A DNA stretch of 34,392 nucleotides from Chara braunii (Eukaryota > Streptophyta > Charophyceae > Charales > Characeae). The notes below the pieces were generated by a model. The model had not been told where the DNA came from and ran no database searches. It was given only the letters and a program-made list of their open reading frames with translations. The first letter of the stretch is position 1. Every line of letters begins with the position of its first letter. The stretch lies in assembly GCA_003427395.1 (NCBI GenBank), contig BFEA01001353.1:3327-37718 (forward strand), written 5' to 3'. This document shows, piece after piece, positions 19,430 through 27,833 of this stretch. The position numbers were made by a program, and so were the translations under genes.

Positions 19430-20318
19430 TAGGGCGGTGGCGGACTTGGGAGTACCCCTGCTGCTTCCAATCTTTGCCCCGGATTTCCTCCCAGCGTCTT
19501 GCTACTCTAGCCCGCTTATCCTCAGCCGTTTCTTTCGCTAGTACTTCCTCTACCGTGCGTTGTTCGACTTCCCTTGGGACCCCCGTTTCCACCTCTCTCT
19601 CGGTCTGACCTGGTTCTCGGGGTGACTCCACAGGTATGACCTCTTCCAGGCTAGGTTGCTCCAGAGCGTGGGCGGCCAGATGGCTATCAATTAGACTGTC
19701 TGCCTCCCTTCTCAGACTGGCCCCCTCCGCCTCACTTGCCTCCATTCCTGTCAGCGATAGGGCTGTCTCCGGCACCGAGATTGAGACTTCCTCCCTTTGT
19801 ACTTTCTTCCTCGTATCTGGCGGACTCTCGAGTGGACTACCGAGCCTCTGCCCCACGGCTGGTCCCTGAGGGGGAGTGTCTTCCTCAACTTCTATGATCT
19901 CATCCCCAGTCCGGTCTTTCGTAGCACTCGGCCCCTCCTCTTGTTCAGGGTCTGGAACGTTCTCTTGTGGTACTTCCGCGATGGCCTCAATGCGCCCCTC
20001 ACTCATCGGCGGCTCTCTCCAATGGGCAGCATCCAGGTGTGCCTCTAACTCTTGCAATGACCCTTCAACGGCCGGTATCTCTTCCTGTATATGCTGAGGC
20101 GGTCCCCCCAGTCCTCCTCCAGTATAGTGGTGGAACTCCACTGGCCCGAGTCCACCCTCGGGGTGCTCCTCCCGTCGTTCTGCCTCAGGCACGTCCTCCT
20201 CTTCCCGACTAGCAAGCGCCTTCCGTCCTCTCCGCGAGGTTCGGTCTTCATCGGGCTCAGGTTCCCTCTGCCTGCCGCTCCTGAGGCGCCTTTCGACTCT
20301 AGGCTGAGGTGGTTCTGG
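19430..20318 (-). pseudogene. Second Gag-like ORF, middle acidic linker
   Basis: Same frame as the piece upstream, separated from it by one TAG (20319-20321) that sits after CAG and is best read as CAG to TAG. The sequence is Glu/Pro/Ser-rich and low in hydrophobic residues, as in disordered linkers. Near its end (about residues 223-245 of the open piece) RVARRWEEIRGKDWKQQGY is helix-forming. The open frame ends at 19377 in a wrong phase, after the frameshift near 19430. No enzyme motif is seen. Confidence 0.6.
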
Positions 20319-20840
20319 CTACTGGAATGCCGCCCTCAAGTGCGCTCTACAACCATCCCAATCTCGGGCCATGTCCCTGATCTGTCTGGCCAAACGTCTT
20401 TCCGCCTTTCGGGTCCACAGGGGTAACGTCGTCATCCACTCGCTTCGCAGTATTCCATGGTTCTGCATGAATTGCTCGAATGCTGGGATGAATTCCTCTA
20501 CATTCTCAATCTCTAGCCGAATAGGTCTGCCATCAGGCCCCACAGGTGACGGTCGCAGTTTCTGCATCCGCGCCTCCACTTCCGACCTCGTTCGAGCCTT
20601 CCTGCGAATCTGTGCGATGGGCTCCATAAACCTGCCAACTCCCCTCAACCTCTCGATCGTCTGAGTCACGGTCCACCCCATATGGTCAGCGTGGCCCCAG
20701 AACTCGTCCATGAATAACTCGATATCCCCATTGTTATATACTGGGGTGCTTGCTCGACGGTAAGGCCCATGCCATCCATGTCCTCCTGAAACTCCCGCCG
20801 GCCGTCGTGGTGGCCATGTTCCCCTCCCTCCTCTTGGCAT
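20319..20840 (-). pseudogene. Second Gag-like ORF, N-terminal piece (two capsid-like modules)
   Basis: Starts at ATG 20840, 163 bp beyond the integrase stop. The first 30 residues are Arg/Gly-rich. Two similar helical segments follow: GDIELFMDEFWGHADHMGW (about 38-56) and ENVEEFIPAFEQFMQNHGIL (about 111-130). Each is followed by a charged, Arg/Ala-rich stretch of similar length. The second ends RDWDGCRAHLRAAFQ, like the DWAKFKEGMQRKY end of the capsid-like region in the first Gag. I read it as a Retrotrans_gag-type domain, possibly duplicated; this is inference from pattern. Not an Env: no signal peptide or membrane segment is visible. Confidence 0.65.
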
Positions 20841-20855
20841 GGCTGCAAGTCAGTC

Positions 20856-20885
20856 CTGCACAACAGGCGAAGGAGACAACAGGCA
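20856..20885 (-). promoter_or_regulatory. Candidate 3' splice acceptor upstream of the second Gag-like ORF
   Basis: On the minus strand a pyrimidine-rich run (CCTGTTGTCTCCTTCGCC) is followed by TGTTGTGCAG with the AG at 20857-20856. A second CAG lies 3 nt before the ATG at 20840. Splicing from the 5' leader to here would make a subgenomic mRNA, as for env of retroviruses. No donor was identified. Confidence 0.35.
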
Positions 20886-21002
20886 CGCGCCGAGGTAAGC
20901 AAACAGGCGACGAAGAGACATACTCAGGCCAAACCAAGCACATGCCTCAAGCAATCCTCCTATCTACAAACCCATCTATTCCATTCTAGTGGACTGGGTT
21001 GC

Positions 21003-22924
21003 CTATCTCACCTCTTCTCTGGCCATGAACTTCTTCAACCTCGTCCCTGACACCCAGTCTTTCCACTCTGCTCCATTCAGCTCCTCGATCTGGTATGCAC
21101 CAAACTCTCCGCATCGCACGATCCGATAGGGACCTAACCACCTCTTATCCAGCTTCCTGGACCACTGTTTTTCCAGGGATGAATCATACAAGAGCACGAC
21201 GTCCCCAACTACCAAGGGTACCTTCCTTACACGAGCCGACTGGTCCCAGCAAGCCTTATCGTCCATACGACTCCTCTCTACCTGGTCGGATGCCTCTTGG
21301 ACCCTTTCCTCAATTGCACCCACTTGCCGAGCTCGAATATCGAGCAGCTCTTCAAATGACAAATTTACCTCCAAGTCCTGCCGCCTCCAAGTCTTTAGGA
21401 AGCTCTCGATTGGAAAGGTAGCATGTCTTCCATACCACAGCGTGGTCGGCGCGTACTTAGTGGTCCTTTTCACTGTGATGTTCTCAACGAAGAAGGCGGC
21501 CCTAAGATACCTTGGCCACTGGTTGGGCTTACCTTCAGTCCATTTCGCTAGCAAGGCCGTAATGGTGCTATGCCCCCTTTCCACTGGGGCATTCGTCTGA
21601 GGGTGAGCGGCTGTGGTGTAGTTAGCTACCACTCCATACCGCGATAGCAAACCTTGAACCTCTTGACAGGTGAACTCCGACCTTCGGTCCATCACGAATT
21701 CTCTAACGAACGGGTAGCGTAGGTAATACTCCTCGATGCAGCCGACCAGAACTGGCCCAGTCTTCGTACGGATTGCCCGTCCATCTACGAAGCCAGATAG
21801 GTTGTCGCGCGCATCGAAGATATAGTTGTAGTCATGATCTCCAAGGGGCATGAACAATAAGTTGAGGTGTACTACGGCCCCGACCTCTCTCTCCAGCCTC
21901 GGATGCAGTGGCTCTCCTGGCCTTAGACGAGACTGCTCCTGGCACGGCACACAGGAACGACAAAATTTCCCAACCATCTCTATCATCTCGTCCCAGTAGT
22001 ATAGCTCACTTATTTTGGCATATGTGGCAGTAATTTCCCGGTGTCCACCCGCAATGCCATCGTGAAGCGCTGCTATGACGTCGATCTGACGGTTGCGACC
22101 ACATACCACCCGCCTGGGGTTTTCTACTTTCCTTCTTACGAAGAGATGACCGTCCCTTACTAGGTAGCAATCCCTCATCATCTGCGCCCTATGGCTTGCG
22201 TCTCTATCACGCATCTTGCAGGATAAGAGAAGTCCCAGCTCTAGGTAAATCCCTTCATACTCCTCTGCACGGAATGCCTCCTTGACCTCTCCCTCTTCAA
22301 ACTCGTCATCCTGGCTCTCCAACACAGTATCTCTTCCTTCGGCCGGGTTTGGTGAGCTTTCCAAATCAAGGGACTCCTGCAGAAGCGCATTGACGAGGAG
22401 GTACATCCCTCCCATTAATTCCTCGTGACGTTTTACCTTATCCGGGCCCTCCTCTATCGTCAGTACCTCATCCACCATACAATGGCTACCTGCGAGTGCC
22501 AACTTGGTCATCCATTGGACGTCCTTACCGCCCCAGGGATCCTCCTCTTTGAAAGGCTTGAGCACCAACTCAGCCTTCCGCTCATACCCCTTAGGCGCGT
22601 GCCAGATAGGATGGCCAACGCAGTTGGGGACTCGTGGGGACCACTTATTGATGTGGAGGCGGATGTCCTCGTCCTGGTCCAGAAAGCCATCAACATGGGC
22701 CGTATCCTCTACAGCTTCCCCGTCCCGCCTATCCCAGTTGATGCGACTTAGCCCATCTGCCCTATTCTTGTTCCCTGGGATCCGTTCCAACTCGAAGTTG
22801 AACATCCAGTTGTATGTCAACCACCTGGCAACTGTTGGATCGGACGGAACATAATTCCTGAGGGAGAAAGCCAGAGCCGTTGGGTCTACCCTTAAGATGA
22901 ACCTCCTGCCGAATATGTAGTTTC
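21003..22924 (-). pseudogene. Pol: RNase H end and integrase (DD35E-type, first Asp changed)
   Basis: The 605-codon open piece begins inside RNase H: NKNRADGLSR near residue 20 supplies a catalytic Asp. The frame extends upstream without ATG to the frameshift at about 22925-22930. An H2C2 zinc-binding domain follows: H253, H260, C290, C293 (HX6HX29CX2C). In the integrase core Asn320 (VVHLNLLFMP) occupies the place of the first catalytic Asp; D378 and E414 (HPQTNAPVERGH) are present with 35 residues between them. The C-terminal domain shows VGDVVLLYDSS and WLGPYRIVRCGEFGAYQIEEL, an SH3-like GPY/F module. No chromodomain is present. The product would insert element cDNA into the genome. AAC for GAC is a G-to-A change on this strand. 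Confidence 0.9.
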
Positions 22925-22930
22925 AAAAAA

Positions 22931-23341
22931 TCCTATGCAATGAAGGACGGCGAGGGTCTCCCTCTTGAATTGAGAGTAGTTTCTTTCTGACGTACACAGC
23001 GTGCGACTCTCAAAGCGCAATGGCCTCTCCTTCCCCTTGACGTCTGCTTGGATTAGAACTCCACCCAAGGTCGTCGGTCCTGCATCGGTCTCCACAATGA
23101 ATGGTCTCGTCTCCGCAGCGTCATAATCGGACGCTCCCAGCACCAATCCTCCTTCCTGAAACTCCTCTTTCATGTTGGCCACAGCCTCTTCCTGATCCTC
23201 ACCCGAGGCCCACTCCTGATCCTGCCGGACCAGCTTCCTTAATTGCTCTGTTTTTGCCGCAAAGTTCTTGACGAAGGACCTCCAAAACCCACACGTACCT
23301 AGGAAGCTCCTTACATCTGTTACAGAACGGAATGGCACCGG
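22931..23341 (-). pseudogene. Pol: RT connection and RNase H N-terminal part
   Basis: In frame with the RT piece upstream, separated by one TGA (23342-23344) in a position where Trp would fit (TGG to TGA). SVTDVRSFLGTCGFWRSFVKNFA is the RT thumb/connection signature of gypsy elements. RNase H follows with VETDAG (Asp85 of the open piece) and YSQFKRETLAVL (Glu127). The frame then breaks at a 6-base homopolymer (22925-22930); RNase H continues in another frame. RNase H removes RNA from the RNA-DNA hybrid during reverse transcription. Confidence 0.87.
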
Positions 23342-23344
23342 TCA

Positions 23345-24286
23345 CTCAACTATCTTATCCTTCTTCTTAACATCGGGTCGCCGACCGTTCTCATTACAGA
23401 CGAACCCCAAGATAGTCGTTTCCCTCATACAGTGCTTAGACTTAGGCCCACTGGCCGTAAGGTTGTACTCCTCAAGCAAGCCCAAGACTTTATCAAGGTC
23501 CTGAACGTGCCTCCAAACAAACCGCCTTACTTCAGGCAGGACCTCATCGTCTTCCCTTTTTCGCGGCTCTTTCACTGCCAGGTCATCGATGTATGGCTGC
23601 GTGATGTGTGGACTAACTGTCTGCATGATCCGGATCATATTCCTCTGGACCATTGCCACCGCATTCGTCCACCCTTGCGGAGCCACATTCATGTGGATAA
23701 GCCCTCGAGGCGTGTGCATAGCTGTCACAGGTCGGTCCGGCGGGTAGACCGTAAATTGGTCATATCCGGAATAGAAGTCAATAAGTGAAATTATCGGCCT
23801 CCCAGCGCACAATTCCGACAGCGCATCAGCATTTGGTAGCCCACCTGCATGCCGCACTGTCTCCGCATTCAATCTCTGCAAGTCCTGTACCCACCTTAGT
23901 GTCCCATTGGGGTTAATAAAACAAAACCATGGGGATGCGTAGGGTCCGCTCGAGTAGTCGGCGACGTGCGTACGTATTTTGCCATCGAGATAGTCCACTA
24001 CCTTCTTCTCTTCGTTCGGATCGGGGTATCGCGCCCCTCTTAGATTCCATGGCTCGTGCGGCACGGTATGGATGCGGATCATTGGAATCTTGTCCACATC
24101 CAACTTGCCACGCTCCTCGTCGCTGAATGCATAGGCGCGATGTCTTTTCTTCATCAGCTCCACCATCAGGGTTCTTTCCCACGGTAGTAGGAAGCCCGGT
24201 TCTCCCACTATCAACTTCCCTTCGTTTTCCTCATTGATACGGCATGGCCCTTCTGACGCATTTTCCCTCATCCGCTGTATCAACGC
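23345..24286 (-). pseudogene. Pol: reverse transcriptase
   Basis: The open piece has 313 codons and begins right after an in-frame TGA (24287-24289). It carries the ordered RT motifs: SGPYASPWFCF (about 111-122), SLIDFYSGYDQF with catalytic Asp169, APQGWTNA (201-208) and YIDD (231-234) with the two catalytic Asp. KKVVDYLDGKIR and LRWVQDLQRLN are the fingers-region motifs of gypsy RT. The catalytic residues are intact; the frame is not. It would act in cytoplasmic virus-like particles. Confidence 0.92.
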
Positions 24287-24289
24287 TCA

Positions 24290-24496
24290 CTCCCGTTTGT
24301 AGTACACCTCCTCGTCCTCGGTAACCAGAACGGGAACTGGGCGGCACTTTTTGCTTATCGTTTTGTACCGCCTTTGGACACCCTGCTTGAGCCGGCCCCT
24401 AAAAAAGGGCTGACTTGGCACTCGTGCCTGTGCCTGTGCGACTGCCGGATCCATTCCCCCCTTGGGAAGCCGGTAAACCAGCTCCATTTCCCCTAC
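24290..24496 (-). pseudogene. Protease-RT linker segment between two in-frame stops
   Basis: Sixty-nine codons in the same frame as the protease upstream and the RT downstream, bounded by TAG (24497-24499) and TGA (24287-24289). It is basic (RRYKTISKKCRPVP) and lacks a domain. Both stops fit C-to-T transitions (CAG to TAG; TGG or CGA to TGA), so decay is likelier than programmed readthrough. Confidence 0.7.
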
Positions 24497-27315
24497 CTAG
24501 GGATACTCCAGAACCTGCTCCCTCAACGCCTGAATGGCATCCGGATCGGCCATCTCTTGCGTGGCCACTATATCCATGGCCTTTCCCACATCCGACAGTC
24601 TGAGCGAGAAGACTTCACCTTCTACTTCGTCCTCGGGCTCTGCCATAAGCCTCCGATGCGCGTCTTCTGACTCCTCAATCGTGAAGGAGTCAGGGTTGGG
24701 CCTGTTCCTGAGGCTCCTTGGCCAAGTGTTCCAGCAGGTAATCACTTCGTAATTCCCGCATGCTGGATCATATAGAATCAGGATCAATGACCCATCATGC
24801 TTATTATATATCAAAGTCTCTGTCCTGCATAGGAAGGACCTCCCCAGGAGGATGCTGTGGTCCACATCAGGCATCACAAAGAAACAGGCCCGCACTTTCA
24901 CCCTGCCAATCTCCAGTAGCACATTCGAGGTTGTTCCACAGAACACCGCCTTGTTGTTGGCCCCGTGCAGGATGCCACAATCTGAACGGTCTACCTCTAA
25001 CCCAAACTTGATGGCGTCGGCCTCTCGAATGATATTCATCTCCGCGCCGGTATCCACCATGGCTGTGCATTTGGAGCCCTTAACCGCTAGGTCCACCACG
25101 CCACAAGCTACACACTTCCAATCCATTTTTGTCCCTGGCTCTGCCCATTCCATCTCCTTGGGCAGCATCACGCTGAGGTGAACACTTGGTACCAGTCGTC
25201 TTGACAGTCTGCCCTTTAACTCATTGCGGAGCCTGGGCGCAGACGCTAGGATCTCTTTTAGGGTCATTAAATCATTATGGCCCTCAAGCAGCCTGTCAAT
25301 TACTCGCTCTACATCAAATCCTTCCTCTAGCCGGACCGCATACTTCTTCCTCTTTGGCGGTACGTCTCGCATAACCGGTTCGGCCTCTCCCCGACTTTCT
25401 CTTTTCTTGGCTCGCTGTTCGGCCCTTTGATCTTCTTCCTGACGTAACCAGTCATCTTCCCCTTCATCATCATCATCATCCTCTACCTCTACAGTTTCCT
25501 TCCTCTTTTTTGGTTCTGGTTCCTTCCGAGGAGGTCCTTGACTCGCACCTGCCTTGGCTTGACTTAGAGTGCGGGCCGCCTGAGCCAGCCTAGCTTGCGG
25601 GGTAGGGGGCCTAGTCATCATCTCTGACCGCGGGCCCGTCCCCACAGTGGTCACTCCGGGCCGCCCTGGCATGGATTCTGGACCAGCGTCATAAAGAAAG
25701 ACCTTGGGGAGGTTAGCCCTCCACTCCTTCACTCCCTCGCAAAGACCTACCAACTTTCGTTGGTACCTCCCTACCTTGTCCAATAAATCCTCCATCTTAT
25801 TCAGCAGGACTACCGTCGGCTCTACCTTTTCATCGTCACCCTCATCGTCCGACTCGATGATTATGGGCTTCCCTCTTACATCCCCGGCCTGTAGCCTCTG
25901 GGTTACTTCCTCGTTGCTTCCTACTCCCTCAACTCCAATTGACAATTCTTCCTTCTCCTTCCATAGCCTGAACGTGGCAGGGGGTGGCTGTCGTGCTGCT
26001 AACCTTCGTTGGGCCTCCGCCCTAACTCCACCAGCCTTCCTATCAATAAAATCTCCGAATTGGTCGTAAATGTCCCCATCCATATTAGAATAAATCAGTC
26101 CATTTTTNTCGTNCTCTCTCCGTATGTTGCAAAACCTAATAGTGTGACCTTGCTGGTCACAGTGCTGACATATGGCAGTCNTCCAATCAAATCGGGCCCT
26201 TCCACCACCTTGGCCCCCTTGGTTGCCTTGGCCGCCTTGATTGCCTTGGCCACCTTGGTTGCCCCATTGGCCTCCTCGGCCACCGCCATTCCTGCCACGT
26301 CCTCGCCCACCGCCCCTTCCTCCATTCCCTTGGTTTCCTTGGCCTTGGTTACCACCACCCGTCACACTGCCTTNTGAACTTTGTGTGGGCGTNGGCGTCG
26401 GTGGTACCGCTGNCNGAGTCTGGGCGGCGNGGTAGCTCGGAGGTGGCATACTTGCCTGGGGCCCAGCATAGGGTATTACCTGTCCAGACGGCGCTGGGCC
26501 ACCCCAGGGTACATAGGTATTAATTAGGGGCCACAGCCAGTGCCCAAATGGTGGCACTGATGCTTGCGATGGGCCCGCACTACTTGATGGCCCGGACGAA
26601 CTCGGAGATGCCGCTACCACTACTTGAGGCGCCTGGCCCTTTCCTGACCCTTGTCCGCCTTGTGCTAGATTGCGCTGCTTACGCTGCGCCTTCGTAAGGT
26701 GTGGCGGTACCGACTCCTCCTCTTCCCATCCTTCCTGGGTAGCCTCCTCTACCACGGCCCCCTTGCCTTTTTCCTGGACTGCCGCTGTCACCTTCCGCTG
26801 TATCACCGGGTCTAGCCCTGCTAATATGTCGGTTATGATCTTCTTTACTCCTGGCGATCCAGCCGCATCCCTGTCCTTCCGTTTTTGCCTCTGCAGCCGC
26901 ACCTGGTGCTGCTCGACTTGGTCGAGGCCTCCAACCTCCACCCCTCTGTCAATGGTGGCCCAGGTAAGTTTGGCATTTCCTCCCCCATGCCAGTGGTTTG
27001 TTAGCTCAACTGTCTCAGATGCGGTGAGCAGTCCCAGGAAGACGGCGCACTGCGCCTCCTCCGATATCCCATGTACCTTTCTCGCCTTCTTTTTGAATTC
27101 TTGCAGGAATGCCCCAATGGTGGTGAAGTCATCCCTATTCATTGCCTCTAGGTCCGCCATAGTCAACAGGCCATCCCCCAACCTATACTTCCTCTGCATT
27201 CCTTCCTTAAATTTAGCCCAGTCGCCGTTAGCGTCGTCGACCACCTTCTGCACTTCCGGGTGGTGCTTATGGAGCACATACTGCAGGATGCATTTAAATT
27301 TTGTGTTGTCCGGTA
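24497..27315 (-). pseudogene. Gag (CCHC) and aspartic protease
   Basis: The open piece has 950 codons; about the first ten are in a wrong phase and the real sequence enters at GVPDNTKFKCILQYVL. Residues about 12-110 are the capsid-like Retrotrans_gag region (DWAKFKEGMQRKYRLGD; TIGAFLQEFKKKARKVHG). A Gly/Arg/Asn/Gln-rich RGG tract (about 330-390) precedes a CCHC knuckle C394-X2-C397-X4-H402-X4-C407, then DGDIYDQFG and GGVRAEAQRR. A long charged linker (acidic run EVEDDDDDEGEDD) follows. The aspartic protease has AMVDTGAEMNII with active Asp766, and a hydrophobic ILLGRSF segment downstream. The frame ends at TAG 24497. Several Ns lie in 26108-26430. Confidence 0.9.
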
Positions 27316-27489
27316 CCCCACCAAGGAATGCTCCACTAGGTCCAGCCACTCAGAAACTCGTTCCCCATTGAAGTGGAAGGTGTCGACCTTGGGGACACTT
27401 CTTGGCGTTCGCTCCCGCTTGTCCATCGCCTCGATGAGATCATCGAGAGTCAGGACCTTGCCTGAACTGTCGCCTATGCCGCCTGTCAT
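27316..27489 (-). pseudogene. Gag N-terminus, frameshifted from the main Gag frame
   Basis: The first ATG of this frame is at 27489 (MTGGIGDSSGKVLTLDDL); the frame is open upstream to 27564 without ATG. It encodes VDTFHFNGERVSEWLDLVEHSL, the start of a Retrotrans_gag domain (F.G..V..WL). The phase is lost at a GGGG run on the minus strand (27316-27319), where the continuation switches to the next frame. A one-base deletion in the run explains this; an assembly error is equally possible. Confidence 0.8.
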
Positions 27490-27814
27490 TTTAGCAGCCT
27501 GCCCTTCACTTAACTTCCCTGTAGTAAGACGAGGTACAAAGGCAACGTTATTCAGCACTCTCACTCCAGCATAAGCCTATCGAGCTAACCATTTAGCTCT
27601 TGGGCGTTTCAGACTTTAACTGACACCCACGTCCCTTTCCTTCATTCACAAGGTCTACCTAAGCTGTGAGTTATCCCACATAGCTGCTATAGTCATATAA
27701 TCCCTCCTATAGTCCTACTTATAAACTCACTTCAAATCTCTCATTCACACCTGATTTCTTCCTTATCCTAGTGCCCGGATATCGTTCCACTAGGGACAAC
27801 GGCAGGCAACCGTC
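27490..27814 (-). other. 5' leader between the primer-binding site and gag
   Basis: About 325 bp, pyrimidine-rich on the plus strand, no gene. Packaging signals or a splice donor would be expected here; none could be fixed by eye. Confidence 0.5.
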
Positions 27815-27833
27815 ATCCCCGGCAACGGCGCCA
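27815..27833 (-). promoter_or_regulatory. Primer-binding site, tRNA-Asp type
   Basis: The plus strand reads ATCCCCGGCAACGGCGCCA, which equals the 3' end (T-arm to CCA) of plant-type tRNA-Asp as I know it. The minus strand, the genomic RNA sense, is therefore complementary over 19 nt. It lies 2 bp from the LTR edge at 27836, the expected place. Confidence 0.88.

Noticed and set aside
18461-20426. Plus-strand frames opposite the second Gag-like ORF
   Set aside because: The minus-strand frame has the CCHC knuckle, coiled coil and Gag-type tail; the plus-strand frames have no recognisable motif. An antisense gene was considered and not supported.
20319-20840. Env-like gene in the post-pol position
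   Set aside because: No signal peptide, membrane segment or cysteine-rich ectodomain; the downstream CCHC knuckle and coiled coil point to Gag.
26241-27371. Plus-strand frames opposite gag
   Set aside because: Pro/Trp-rich reading of the antisense RGG tract; the real gene is on the minus strand.
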